A stretch of 64,000 nucleotides of DNA. Origin: Mycteria americana. Lineage: Eukaryota; Chordata; Aves; Ciconiiformes; Ciconiidae. Where the stretch lies: positions 28,879,501 to 28,943,500 of the forward strand of contig NC_134370.1 in the NCBI RefSeq assembly GCF_035582795.1, in the 5' to 3' direction. Both the position numbers and the translations under genes were made by a program. Position 1 is the stretch's first letter. Every line of letters begins with the position of its first letter. Shown here in pieces: positions 26,201-41,200 of the stretch. The notes below the pieces were generated by a model. The model was not told the origin of the DNA. It worked only from the letters and a program-made list of their open reading frames with translations, and ran no database searches.

Positions 26201-29200
26201 ATTCATTGGGATGGTTTGAAGTGGTATTCAAGCTTAACACATTGCCAGTTTGCACGATGTCACTGATCAGTCCAAGGTAGGTATTGGAGTTTGAAATTCT
26301 TCTCATGGCATAGACCTATAAGGATGCTAAAATACTTCACAGAACTTGTACCATACTGTCAGTCCTTCCTCACGGCGAGTGTGTATCATTGTGAATGCAG
26401 ATGATAAAATCTGCTGTAGAAATGACAAAGAAATGCTGAGTTTTCAGGCTTATACTAACATTTCCTTGTTTCCTTTTGTGACACTTGAACTTCTATCTGT
26501 GAAGAATTCCCACAGTAACATGGGAATGTATGTCCATAATTCCAACTTCATTTCTGCCTCAGAATGTGTTGTCGTGACTCATTTTGTAAGAGGTGTAAAA
26601 GCTGCCAAATGCTGACATTGGGTACGTCTGCAAATCAAAATGGCAACACTGGGTCAGACCAAAGAGCAGTCTACCTCTGTGTCTTCTCTGTAGTGGTGGC
26701 CAGTAACAGGAGCTTGGAGAAAAATAAAAGCCACCTAAGACGCTTTATCTCATATGCTTTCGTGGAGTCTGCCAAGGAAGTGCTTAGGGGCTTCCTGAAT
26801 CACAGATTGCTTCTTGAATGACGTATTTATTGGTCGCTATTAGACCTACTTCCATATAGTTGCACAATTTCTTTAGGAACCCATTTATACCATTGTCCTT
26901 CATAGCATCCTGTGGCAATGAGTTCTGCGAGCTAATTATTTTCTGTAAGAAGGGGACTTCTAAATTTTCTATCTGATACTTCCATGTGTTCTCCCCCTAA
27001 CATTTATACTGGGAGAAACAGCAACTAATCCTTCCCAGTTTGCTATTTCCCGGACGTCCGTGACACTGTAGATTTTTTGCTCCTTCAGTTTTAGAAGCTG
27101 AAGAGATCCAGTATATCAGTTTAATCTGTTTAGTCCGTTTCACGGATCCTGAGGAAGGCGATCTGCATGTGCTTCATCTGATGGGGACATGTAATTGTGC
27201 CATCACTGCAGGATAACTGCCTGGGCATTTCTTTCTCCTTGTAACGAAGGCAACAGTTGTGGTCTTTAGGTATAGGTCTTTTTATTTTTATATATAAAAA
27301 TATGTATATATATACATATTTATGTATGTGTATATAAATAAAAATAAAAATATGTATATATATGCACACGCACTACTGCATTTTATCTCCCCAAATTATT
27401 TTTGTTGGTTTTATTAATTCCTTAGTTTATGAATATTACTATTTTTCCAAACTTGTTTTACCCAGTGCTATTTAACTTGATGAAAATTATCAGTATATTC
27501 AAAAAAACAAATTGGAAACAGAAAAAATATTCATTCCGAGTTGTTGCTTTTTATCATTGTAAGAGTACATTTCGACACACACTGCCTTTGCATTGGCTTT
27601 AAGACTTTAAACTATGTAAAGCTATCTGCTTAAACAAATGATATTTTTTCCAGCTCCTTAATTATTCATGGAATGTCTGCATACGGATCTTCTCTTTTAT
27701 TTTTTGCAGTTATGCTGAGCAGCTGTTCTTGAAAAAGTAGGTTTATAAACTGTATTTTCATGTTTGCTTTTACTAATCACTTTGAAGGTAAAATGTCGTA
27801 ATTTATAACCATGTAACAAAGCTTGCCAGCTGGATGTTTGTTTCATGGCTGGAAATAAACAGACTTTTTAATGAAAACTTTGCTAGACAAACTCCAAAAA
27901 AGGAGAAGTGATCCATTTGAAAGGAGCAATACTTTATAATGCTGGCAGTTTGTATTTATATTGGCTCAGATTTTCGTCTGGTGGGCATGATCGCTAGAAT
28001 AGGGGCCATATTTTGTTACTGTGCATGAGAAGTCACGTGCTGTCTTTTTGTGAGCACTTGCATGCTTCCCTGCCTGCTTTGACTGTTCCTGCAAAAGAAA
28101 TTCATACTGAGGTGATCTCCACCAAGCATACGAACTGTGTTTGAGGAGAGAAATGCATCTGACCCAACAGGCTTATGAGTTGCCCGTTTGGGATGGATTA
28201 TCAAACCTCAGCCCACTGTTTACCGTGGGAGTTTGAGAGCTCGCAGTGGGTCTGTGGCACACCCAGATGGGTTCAATAGGGAAAAATGCCATTCGCTAAT
28301 GTAAATGAAAAATATGTACATAGAAGGAGAATAAAAATTCGTCTGAAATAAATATATACAACACATGCATATACAATAGCATGATGATATTTCTTTGGTA
28401 ATGATGCTGCTGACCTTTCAGATGCAAACGGATTATAGTTTCCATGTTAAATGTTGAGATGGTAATGTTTCAGATGTGCTTTAAACCTTTCTCAAGCTTG
28501 AAAAGCCTACGCATATTTTTACAGCTGTTTGACTTCTGTTCTTTTTTCCAGTGGTCATAAGGTGTTGTCTCCATCAGGGTCCTGAACAGATATTCACTGT
28601 TCATGAGAGCAGTGCCGCAGATGCAGGACTGAGAATCTGATTTACTTCCCTCCTTTGTTCTGCCAAAAAGAGGAAACCCAAAGTAGGGCCAAACATCAGT
28701 ATCCCATTTTGGTCTTTCTATTTGCAGATAAAAATATTTGATGGCACTAGCGTGGTGAGGCATTACCCTGTAGTTTGTACTTTCTAGCAGAATCCCAGTT
28801 CATCAGTGGACTTTTTGTGGTCATCTTTGGCTGGGTTTTTTTATGGACTTTTTGTAGTTGATTGCAATAGATTGCAACAGGAAAAAGTGTGAATTTATCT
28901 CCTATCTCAAATGCCAGTCAGTAAAAAAAATTTTGACCTAGAAAAATCACAAATTTTTGATCTACCCCTATGTTTTACCCTATATATACACCCTTTTAAC
29001 CCATTGCCAGTGCAAGAAATATCATTCATTGCTAATGCTTGCTAAACATTTTAGATAATATGTTTATAGAGATGAGATGTATATGTTCGTCTCTTTCTGG
29101 AGTAGTTATGGGCTACTGTGATATGGAAAATGTTTTTTTTGTGGGGAGGTAGGGAATGAACTCTTAACAGCAATGTGGCCTCTTAGATGATGATAGCTGT

Positions 29201-32200
29201 TGTTTATGCCAGGGGCTGTGCTGTAACAAGTTCACCGGGAGACAGTCTGATCTGATTCTCGTCTTTGCACTAAGCTAACTAATACGCATGAGAACTAACG
29301 CTGGAAGCTTAACATCTTTATGAAATGTTCCAACCCTCTAACCCCAAAGGAGCAGAAATGCAGAAAAGTGTGGAATAGAGCTACTTGATAAGCTATTTAA
29401 TTTGAAGGCAGAATGCCTGCTGTTTGGGTGTATCAGCTTTAAGATATGGTATTGGGAAAATATTTTAAATCACAAGTTTCAACACAAGCAAGTTACAAAT
29501 GTGTAAATATTTTATTTCTTTATCTTAGAAAATTAGTGTTGATCTCATTAATTTTGGAGAGAGAAGACCATGCTACAAAAATTGTCCTTTTTTGTCTCCT
29601 GTGAGGATATACAGAATGATTGATGCTACTGGTGTATTACTTGATTCAAATAACAATATGGGCAACATAAAAGGTTTTGTTATGTGAAGTCCTCAGTGGA
29701 ACAATTGGAATTGTAATAGGAAAGGACCACAAAGAAAATGGATGACACTGCCAAAAGTGGGGCAATTGCCCAAAACGCAGCTATTTCTAAATATTTTAAA
29801 ATTATTTTTGGAAATGATTACAAGGCATATTACAGTGCTGGTCGCTGCTGTAAAACTAGGGCAACATTTGCTTTAGCTAGCCCTGCTGATGAATAACTGG
29901 ATAACTTAAATCTAAATTATTTTGTGAAAATGGTAAATATTTTTTGTTGGAGATGATGCTGAAATCTCTGACATAATTTAACATGTATATTTTTTAGAAA
30001 ACCCTTTCTTCCAAATAGATTAACATTAAGTCCTTTGTGTAGAGGGGCTTATACCATCTGTGTAATCATAGCCACAGACCAGGGGTGATATCAGCTCTTT
30101 TCCAAATCACTGGTCTTCTGCTTAATGCTCCTTTTTCCCCACATTATTCTCCAATTCCAAGAATTCCTATCACGGTGTCGTCTGATCTACAGGTTTTTTT
30201 ATCTATGAAGTATTAACTCGCATATCAGGAGATCTAGTTCTTTAGCTCTGTGGTAGGATATAATTGTTATCTCTTATCAAAGTAATTTCCTTCCCATCAC
30301 GAGGCACTTGATGACTGTCAAGCGTATGCTGTGCAAGTATGCAAGAGCAGAGAAGCAGACCTCTTGTGTACAACGTAATGACATTTGTTACTGCTATTAA
30401 TAGTATTAGGGAACGCTCTATTTGCCTAATCAGCAGCTATTTGCCTTTTTTGAAAAACATGGAGTTGCATACGGCAAATACAATTCCAGTTATTCCAAAA
30501 TTTCTGGAAGCACTGAGTTGGGATCGTTGCCGATTGAGATTGAATACTGAGGGAGGTCTGGCTGCCCAGACAGCACAGATTATATCTTTCTCATTTTCTT
30601 GGGTATGACAGTTTCCCAGTTTGTCCACATGCCAGGTTATCTGTGGCTTTTTGAAAAGCTGGCTGGTTACCGTAGCTTTCAATCCACCTACAAGATAAGG
30701 TAATATGACAGTAATGATTCAGTCTGCCTATTTGAGGCTTGCAAAGAGCAACTGAGATGTGCATCCTTCTGAAATGCCAAATATCAAGCCTTTAATCATC
30801 CAAGCTTTCCTAACAAGTTTCTTTTATTTGTTTTTAGGGATGACAATAAAATAAAGAAACAAGATGGCCCAGCACTTTGTGATCTTCACTGTTGCAAGGA
30901 TGGGCCTATAAGAAATGGCCTTATTGGGCAGAAGCAACCCTCTATCAACCCTGAGAGACTGAAAGATTTTGGTGAGGAGGATTACCTGAACGGGGATGTG
31001 AAGACCTGGGAAATGAAGATAGTGAGCCGTAATGAGGAGTTACTTAGGGATGCCCTTTCCCGCGTCCCTCAGTCAAGCAGTAGGACCAGCCTGTCAAGCT
31101 ATAACAAGCTGATTCGATTTGAAGACATTAGTGCAGCAGCTTTCAAAATCCAGTGCGGCGTTCAGAAAACCCCCTGCATGGTAGGGAGTTTATATGGCTT
31201 TGCATTCTCTCAGTATTTCTTTAATTTTCTTTATAAAAGCTGATCAGAAACGAATGAAGAGTATGTGAGTTGCAGCAGATAGATCTGTGTAAGATGACTC
31301 ATGTTCATATTAGTTGTTGATAACTGTCAATAAGCATTTTCTTCTTACCTGTTTACACTAACCTAAATCCTCAAAGATTGCAGTGACCTGTAAACAAAGG
31401 ATAAACCACATTAGGCATAGACTTAACACACTGTGGTATTATGTTCCCAGTGAAAAACTCTTGCTACAAGGAACCTGAGTTGGAGACGGCGGACTATAAC
31501 TCTTTGGGTAAGCAGTCTTGTGGGAGGGTCTGGTTTGGAACCAGCCCTCGTATTTGGAGAGCTTGAAGGTACAGATTTTCCTTCCTAGCCTGGCTAACCT
31601 GGCAAGGCTGAATATGTTCTGTAACCAGGTGGTTCTGCCACATGTGTCTTCAACAAAACGAGGACATTAAGATATGCACACACAAACATATGCACCTATC
31701 GATCAGTCTAGCTAGGAAAATGACTGAGACACTCCCATAAACGTACAAGCATTCGCTAAAGCATAAAAAAAGTACAGTGGCAAGCTATTTAGTTTGTCGT
31801 GTATTTCTACTGTTGGGAGCTCTTCGTGAAAGGTACTGTAGGCACTCTGTGGCTAATGTCTTTTCCTTGCAGTGTGTGAGAAGAGCGTCTTTGCCAAATG
31901 GCAATTCATAGCAGCAGCCCCAAATCGCGCTCTCAATGAATCCCTCCCTGTTGCTGACCCGGGGCACCCCGCCTGCCTCCCCAGCTGTGGATTGTCTTTC
32001 TGGCCTGCACAGGGAAAGGACCTTGCTGTCTGAGCCACCTCTTGGGGTTAACAGTCCCTGGAGCAAAGTGGTTGGGTCTGCAAGGCACAGCAGTTCTCCT
32101 GGTTCCCAGACGGTGCCTGCTGATCCAGAGACATCATAACTACTTTCGATGTTTGCGTTTTTTGGGGGTTTTTTTTAGCTAAGAGTTCCCAAAATAAGGA

Positions 32201-35200
32201 TAGCTGTGGTTTTTGTAGCATACTACTGAAGAAGTTTGTCTTGTGGCAAAGGGCATGATACAAGACTGTTTGGGGCTGTAAGGTGGCACAAAAAACTTGC
32301 AGGGTAGCGTTGGCCGGAGGGCAGGGAGTCAAACCGGATGTATTTTGCATTCATATACTGCCTGTTCAGAGTGACTCGGGAGTAAACCATCCTGCCAGCT
32401 GTACCTGGATTTCCTTTCAGAGTGGAAAAGTTGGCTTGCTCGGGAAGGCGGTGGGGGGAGTGAGCAAACACATGTGCAGCACGGGTGGTCGGGGGGCCAG
32501 GGCCCGGGGGAACAGAGGCAGCATACCAAACTCTGCACATTGCAGCCTTTGTCACCAAAACTCTGACTGGCATGCTTGAGAGCACAGTCAGTACTCTAGA
32601 CAGAAGTGTCAGTCTTCAGCGTTTGTGGAGAGACTGTCCCAGGAAAAGAAGATTTGCATTTATGTTGCAGGTAGTGAGCACTGCACTTCTCTGTAACTGA
32701 CAACTCTGGTCATATCTGTTAGATGGGTTTAATCTTGCTGTACAAAGGTAGGTCTACGGGCAGGTAGAGGGAGAGTGTCAGGGCTTCATTTGGAAAGCAG
32801 AACTAGCTAGCTCCATACCCTTTGATAGCCTGGATCATCCCTTCCCTGCAGCTCATGGTGTCGTGCACTTCTGCCAAACTAGTGAAGTCTATTTCAGCCC
32901 CATCCCGTGAGCCATGTCCTTGCTCTCAACACATCCTAATGCAGGAAAAGGCCAGACTGCACCACTGGGTCCATCTTCTGCTCCTGCAGGCATCCATGTA
33001 ATACAAAACTTTTCATAAACTCATCGTGCCCTGCTCACAAGTAGTTAAGCTCTCTTTGGCCAATTCACACCATTTGTTCTCAAACAGCTTTGCCCCTCAA
33101 CTTAAATAGTTCTTTTCCTCTTGGGAAAAGTCCTTTTTCCTCCCTGGCAGATTTATGCAACATGGCTGTATCCCCTTTCTGCATTTACTGTGCCAAGCTA
33201 AACAGGCCAGCTTTCTTTAGTCTCTTTTTATGAATTATGTTTTGGGATTATCAGAATAGTGGAAGACCTATATCCCCACTTGTTTTAGTGTGAAAATAGC
33301 CCATGGCTGTTGCTATTCAAAGTAATGTTCCCGCAGAAGTAATTAGTTTCATGCACTGATTCAAAAGGAAAGCACTGAAAGCAGAGTGGTGTCAAGAAAA
33401 ACACAGATAACCTGTATTTTAACTCATCGCTGAGAGGTGAGAGCCCCTTTCAGGGACATTTGTTTGGATTAAAAAAGTGAGCATGACTATAACCCATTCA
33501 GTTAATTGAACGGAGAAACACTTTGCAGGGTGATTCCTAATGTGCAGGTAAGACCATGGATGGAGCGTCCTGGATCCTTATGCAGGAGTTTGCCTGGAGC
33601 TGGGGTATGGCATCATGAATGACTGTAACAGATGTTATAGAGGTAGTGAGTATAGGAAAGCAAGGAATTAGCGTTAAATTGGGCACTTGATTTGATTACT
33701 GATGTAGGAACTTTAAGGGTTGTTTTGTGTTAGCTTTGTGGATGCCAAAGGGAGGCTGTGCTGTGTGTTGTACATTAGACGCAGGATCTGTAGTCCTCAG
33801 GTAAGATCATGGTGACAAAAGGGAAAACTTACAGGCTGGTTCGATGGGTCTTACAAAGTCACGCGTCAGGTCAGTACAGCTGAAAATAGCACTGACACCT
33901 GCTTTGTTAGAAGTCATTGCTATATTTAGGCTACATGGGAAAAAGCCTCAGTTAAAGGATGCAGAAAAGGATAACCTAAAGAGTTAAATATTGAGTATCA
34001 AAATTAAAGAAAAATCATAATAATATGAAATACACCACCTCTGTGGTAAAGAGTGACTTAATGACACATTTTTAAATGCAGGAGACTTAACAACTTTATA
34101 AAGTCCCAGGATTCATCTCCTTAAATCCTTTTTCTTATTGTTCACTCTAGAATTCAAGATTCTCTACAAAACCAAAAATGATAAAACTAGTATGGTATGG
34201 AAGAACTAGTAAAGTAGTGTTTCTTGTCTAGTGTTCTTGTTCTGTTTTGCGTAGGCATTCTCCATAGGTTAGGTTGTTTAGGATAGAAACTATTATCCTA
34301 TTAGTGTACTAAGCACTTTCCATTCTTTCAGTTCTGCAGCCAGATTTGCAAAGGAGCAACAAGTGGTAGCTCCTATTGCAGGATTTTCAGAAGGAAAATA
34401 GAGAATCTGGCCCCACCTATGGGTGAGGAACTTAACATATGCTTGTAAATCCACTAAAAAGCCTTGAAACATTCCTCTGCAATATTTAGTTTAATTGTAT
34501 ACCTTAAAGCAAGTATCTGTTTCAGATAGATCTAGTTTATATAAATTCACTTTGAAAGTCCCATAGTCTGAAAAATGTCAGTACACATTACTATGTACAC
34601 TATACACCATATGCATGACGCTGCCAGATACTTTTTGAGATAAATATTTAAAATATGTTGTCATGCTGTCTTTTAATCTATCTGTCTTTGTGACTTATCA
34701 TAAATGAGGGCTGGATCCCCCTAAATCCCCAGGTCCTCATTTGCTTTGGCAGCCAATGGAAGAAACAGAGCCAATTACAAAATAGAGATGCAGTAAGCCT
34801 AGGGAACTGGAACCCACAGGTTTACTGCAGCTCTATTTCATAAGTTAACTTGTTTAAAACTCTTGTTTTAGATAATATGGCAATAGGAAATTAATATGGC
34901 GATGCACGCTGTGTCTTACTATAAAAATTGATATAGGTTTGCCATTTAAAAAACAAATTTAAAAAACATGCACTTGGACACTGCATCACATGTCCATTGC
35001 CCATTCCTCTCAGCTCAGGGGTCCTTTCTGTTCCAGACACTGAGCATTTTCAAACAGCTGCTCCTTACACTTGCAATCCTGGGAAATATTTTTTATTATT
35101 TCCATCATTCTTCAAATAAGAAATGTCTTTACTAATGTCGTTACTGGCCTTAGGATGCAAAATGAACAACATTCAGTAGTGAATCAGTGGCAGAAACCAG

Positions 35201-38200
35201 AGCAGAGTCATAATGGGACTCAAGGAGGAATTTTCTAACTGCTTTTGTATCTATTAGCAGATGACCTTATTTTTTGGGTATTCAGTATCCAGTTCTGGCA
35301 AGTGCTAAAATATCAGACCATAGGCTGGTTTTTGAAATAATTGAAAATACTTATTTTAATATCTGTATTTGAACAGTAAGACCAAAACAAGTGCTATTTT
35401 CAGAATTCATAATGGCATGGGGTACCTATTTCACTGCTGCGAGTTTGAGAATGACTTCCATAAACCAGAAGAATCTAGTAGGTAACAACACACTGTCAAG
35501 TATTTCTAAAGAAACAGATTATGAAATTTACTTTTTAGAGCTCATATATAGCAGTTGAATGCATGCCTCACCAGGGAGCTGATGGGGTGTGGAAGATATT
35601 TCTTAATTTTAAGAAATACATCCCCGTAATAACATTTCTATACTCCAGTATTCCAGGCTATCCAAGCAGTATGGAATGGACATCTACCTAAAGAAAGAGT
35701 TCCTCCAGTACACAGGATCTGTGAAGGAACGAGGTGTACTTTACCTTCTGACATCATTGCCTCAGGTATAACAAAACGTCAATGTTCAAAAAGAAATAGA
35801 TTAGTTCTGCTTCACAAAAATGGAGTAGAATTAAAGATAATTTTACCCGTAATGTCCGTGGAATCGCAGTGTTTCTTGCCTTTTGAACGCTTGTGCTGCA
35901 GATAGGTCTGCAAGTATCTGAATGTCAAATACTTTACTACTTTATTTACGCTTGGCCGATCTGCTGGTGAAATGCTTAAAAAATATTTGAAAGAAAAGCT
36001 TGCAAAATGTAAACATCAGTGTTTTTCTGTGGCATTTAGATGAAAGTGTTTGTGTACTCTGGTTCTGACATGTTGAAACCACCAAACATTAAGTGATGAT
36101 GAAATTGAGGTACAATGGGTGATGAGAAGGATCTAGATCACCAATTGATTTTGTAATGAATTTCAGTATCATTACATGAATAGCTTGTTTATCGTTTGTC
36201 ATAGGAGGTTACTGAGTCTCTGCAGCAACAGTAATTATATATACTGATGCATGATACAGCAGCCCAGAAACAGTGGTTATTCCTGCACTTTTGTAATAAT
36301 ATGAATAAATCCTTCTATTAAAGGGAAACCTTAAATGAAATAATTTTACACAGGCAGGGAAGAGGGACCAGATATTGGCTCTTCTGGGATCAGCTGGAGT
36401 TTTGTAGCTAATTCCAATGGAACAAGAATTGAACCCAGAGGAGTGCAGGAACAGAGATTGATCTTGTCCTGTCTTAGCTCTGTGTGTAAGTCCCGAGATC
36501 ACACCAGACATGCATATACTGTATCATAATGTCATAATATGATCAGCTAGTAGAGGAAAAGAAGGAAGTCAGACCATTAGAATGATCCAGGATCATATGG
36601 GACAACTTCGTGACACTATATAATGTGCAATAAGCAACCCTGTTTTTTAGGATCAGCAAAGAAAGGGGGTGATCGTGGCTTTGGACAGTAACTTTTCCAT
36701 GGCTGTTGCTTACCACGCCTCAGAGCTCCGTATTCCAGTGTTTGTCATCATGTCAACCAGCACGTCCCCGGCCAGAGTGAAAATGTGCCGTGAGTACGGT
36801 GCCATGGTTATATCCTATGGCACTACAGCTAAGGATTCCCAGATGCACGCAAGAAGGTTGGCGCAGGAGAATGGTTACCTCTACCTCGAAGAGTAAGTGG
36901 AAAGTCAGGCTGATTATAGAAAGATTAGATTAGATACTTGCACAGCTCTGCAAAAACCATTAGTTTCATTTAAAATTTGATCACGGGTCATCAAAATGTT
37001 CCGATTACCTGGAGTATGGACAGTTACATATTCCCAGGCACAAATCATGAATCTTTCTATAACAGTGGGGAATGGAAACCAAAATGAAACACTCTTCCTT
37101 TCCCCCAAATTAGGCAAACTTCCTGATTAGGAATTATATGGGCTAGTATGATAATGGATATGTGTTAACTCTTTATGAACCCTGTCAGAAAGCATTAAGG
37201 CTAGCATTCATTTTTGGTCTCTCTGTTTGGAGTAAGGTGGGTAAAAGCTAATCTTTAATGCAAAGGATTCAGTGGCATAGTGTAGAGCAAGAGAAGATTA
37301 ACGCTGTAAAATTTTCACATATCTGGTGTGAGTGACAAAACTGTGATTCTGCCTTGAAAAAAGATGACTAAGAAGCTACATCACACATATAATTAAAGTA
37401 GCTAAGAATGAGTATAAATTTTTTTGAGCTATTTGAGGTCATTGAACAAGCTGCATCTAATAAAAACATGATTAGAATAAAATAAGACAGGCAAAAATAT
37501 TTAGAACTGATCCATTTTCCCTTTTTTTACTTTTTTCTCTGCAGTCTCTTCTGCCTTTCCCTGCCCTTTTCTATTTTTTTTTTTTTTTTTTTTTTTTTCC
37601 CAAGTAAGATTTCCAAAAGCGCGGAGGGGTGAATCATTAGCATGAGGTAGCCAGCAGTCCCTCTGATGCACTGAGCTGGAACATGACTCTTCCTCCCCAC
37701 CGCCGCCTCTGTGCAGGCTTTATCTACCACTTCACGTTTGTACGGCACCTACTGCAGTGAGTGCCTGTTCCCCTTCAGCTCCTAGGCACTACTGCATTAA
37801 ACATAGTAATAATGAGTAAGGTTGCTTGGAAAGAGGATCCCAGAATGAGCAGAATGGAGAAAGTCCTCACTTCTTTCCCAGCTGGTTTGTTGGGAAGGCA
37901 ATATTAAAAACTGTACTCTTCAACTGCACTGTTAGCTCTGCTGACAGCAAGTGACCCACAGGGCTGGTTGGTGTGCCTTGCGTGTCACCATGGGCACAAC
38001 CGTGTCCCAGACTGAGACTTTCAAAGAAACCCAAGGGAATGAGGTGCCCTAGATCCCACTGAATTTTAAACCCATTGAGGCTCTCTTTGAAAACCACAGC
38101 TTTCCATAAGTTTGTGATTTCCAAATTTCTGTCAGCCATTTTTCAATCAACGTGTTAACTCCCAGCTGACTTGCATCAGCTATCATATTTGCATGTAAGA

Positions 38201-41200
38201 ACAAAATTATTTATTGTAATTTCATGTTTAATCTTTTCCTCCTCCCCAAATAATTATTTATGTTACATAAGGTAGATATTCTCCAGGTTCATGAAGCTCC
38301 AGGGATGACACATGTGAAGGACTTCAGCATCTAGCATTGAGGAACTCTAAATGTACACGTTACCATTAATAATATCAAAGCACTCTGATTTATTTCAGGC
38401 TTCATGTTACAAGTAACAGGTACTTCAGGTTACAAGAAACAGAGATATTCAATCTGTTACTATATTTAATTAAAACCTCGCAGATGCAATTTTTCACACT
38501 CTGGAGAAAACAAAACAGAAAAAAACCCACTACAATTGTGAGCCTTTTCATAATGGGATGCCTGAAACATATTTTGTTAGTTGTAGACCAGGAGAACTTT
38601 CCCAGAGAGACGTACGCATATATGGATAGCCAGTCGTCTTCAATGTGTGTCTGACACACATTCATCATCACTTGCCAAAGCTGTCTATAAAATGTCAGCC
38701 GATCTCCTGTTCTTTAGAATGGAACTTCTGAAATGTCTTTTTATTTCAGTTTAATTCTAGCTTGTGTAAAATCCCTAGCAATTTGGTCTCTGGATCTCCT
38801 CAACCAACAATTCATTCTTTTCTTCCTGAAGTAGACATTAGGTGACTGTCTTTGGTTTTACCTGCACAGGTAATGTCCTGTAGTTGGGTGTGTCAATGTC
38901 AGTTCTTCCCATTTCTTTAGTGCAATTAAAATACTGTGTTATGAAAATGATCATGCAAGAGTTCAATTAGAGGAAGGAAACTTTTTATCCAACTGCAACT
39001 TCCTGTGAAATTCCAGGAAGGAAATGTGATTTTTCAAGTTGGAATTCAATCATTAAGTCTACCTAATTGCTGCCTAGGTAACATGGGATTTTTAATAACT
39101 ATAGGTGTTAAGGACCTCATTATAAATGCAATGTGAGTATTGCCAATAAGTAACACAGTACCTCTGGGATGATGTGAGGAAGATTGATTTGTTGAATCAG
39201 AGAGGTAAGAGTGCTACAGATTGAATTACACACCCTCCTTCCTTGAAAGTCCAGTTTTTTCTTGTGTAACTCCATACACAAATACTGATCAGACCGATCC
39301 TCGTTCATTTGTGATCTGGTTAGTCTGTTACTCTAGGAAAGACAGCCAATAGCTTCCGAGCCCTTGATTTGGAGAACAGGGGAACAGAGCTGCCATGTCA
39401 AAATTTCATTGACAAACTGAAGCCTGACAGCCCATCTTTGATGATATCGCACATTTCAGAAGGCAAATGGCCAGATTTCTAGCTCTGACTGAAAAATGCT
39501 TGTTTAAATCTACAATCTTTAGATTTATCTGCCCTTCTCCTTGATTTCCCTTTAATGGCATATGATACTGAAAGAGATATGTTTGCTTTCACGAAGCAAA
39601 AGTAATCAGTCACAGTGCAAATAAAACAACCCATTTTATCATAAAAAGCTGAAGGCTGCTCAGTGAACTGGTGTTCTAACTAGATGTTAGCAAGGAAAAC
39701 ATGATTATCTGAAACATTCATTCAAACTGCTAATAAATCTCCATGCCCAGAGCAGTCTCCTTCAGACAGAGTTTTCAGTTGTTAGAGAAGTTTTACTCAT
39801 AAATTGAATATGCCAGGTCCTCATTCATTTTTGCAGTCCCCATGGTTTCCCCTGTAACCATGGCAGGGGTAGCTCCGCAAACTCAGTTCTAAATCTTATT
39901 TGCGAATAAGGCTCCAGAAGAATTGTTCAGGAGACCAGTGATATATTTTGTCACATATAAGAAAGAGGAGCGAGCTCCTTCAGTATTTTGATAAAGACAA
40001 TAAATTCAAGGGTTCAGTTACCCATCCCACTATGATTTCTTGCCTTCGTCTTTAGCTGTGCTACAGGAGTGAAGGTTCACTCATCCCATCCTTTCTTGTG
40101 TAGTCATATAGACTCCCACCCTGAGGACTTTGCTGTGTTTTGCTATACATGTGAGGTAACTGCTCAAGAGGGTCTTGGTCTCCAGCTTGCAGGCGTTCTG
40201 TGCTCCTGTGCGGAGCCTCTCTGTGCATGTCTAACAGTAATAAAAGCATAGCTTCCTACTACCCAGATGTCCTGGGACAAGTAAATCAAGTGAAGTCATT
40301 GGATCTATAATTCTGTTTGCTTATCCGTTTGCCAGAAAAAGCAGAACATACAGGCATACAGAGGTCTCCTATTTTTTTTTTGTTCATATATCATTCTACG
40401 TTTACATCACTGCTAACTTTTACACAAAATGCAAACCAGCTTTTAGAAATAGATCCAAGTCAATCGTGTGACTGTACAGTGGACTTTTCTTCAGCCTTTT
40501 GACTCTGTTTGTCCCTATTCTGCTCATTATATTACCTTTGCCTGAAAGTGTTTTACCAGTGAGTATTTTGGCACGACTGAATGCTTCTCTTACCCTTCCA
40601 GAGTCTTCCAGACTAATGCGAAGGTATCAGATATTGGCCCTGGACTGTGGAAAGACTTAACTCAGTAGCAATCTGTTTGGTATTTGTGAGGTTGAATGCA
40701 GTGCTTAAATTTAATGAAAATCCCCGTTTATCACAAACACTAAATTCCACTTTTAAATAAAGAGAAGGAGATTTCCTTTTGAGGCTTTGCTTTTAGTTTG
40801 GACTGCAACATTTAAAATTTATGAAGCTGAAGGAAGTGATGGCAATGGAAACATGACTTCTGTCTCACCAGCTCTGTAAACACCTGATACTGGTTACAAC
40901 AGAGCTAAGCGCACTTCAGCCTGAAGGCTGTTTGAGGGGCTTAAAATGGCACAAGTTTTCTCCCAGTAGGTAACAGCATGTGATGGTCTGTCTGATAGCA
41001 GTGTCCCTGTTGTACCGCCTCCTCCCCTTGCGCTGGTGATTTACTCGCGTATATCTTTTTCTGCTGAATGATGTTTTTAAAGTAGTAGATTGAAGTATTA
41101 CTGCGTTGACAGCCGTGCACCCTGCTGAGCTGTGCCCTTCCTTCCCACAGGGAGGATAGTGCTGTCTACCTGTCGGGCCTGGGAACTGTGGGGCTGGAGG

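Larger units (their letters stand above)
23223..27709 (+). other. Intron 1 of the dehydratase-like gene
   Basis: Donor gttgga, acceptor ttttttgcag. The intron carries the MIR-like remnant (24890), a purine-biased stretch (25500-25720), the ancient LINE (26632-27150) and the AT microsatellite (27270). No further exons are seen. Confidence 0.5.

Noticed and set aside
31871-32150. Possible extra exon with acceptor ctttccttgcag in intron 3 of the dehydratase-like gene
   Set aside because: Conserved sequence joins exon 3 (TPCM) directly to exon 4 (YSRLSK) in phase. Reading through this segment in phase 0 meets a stop within 13 codons.
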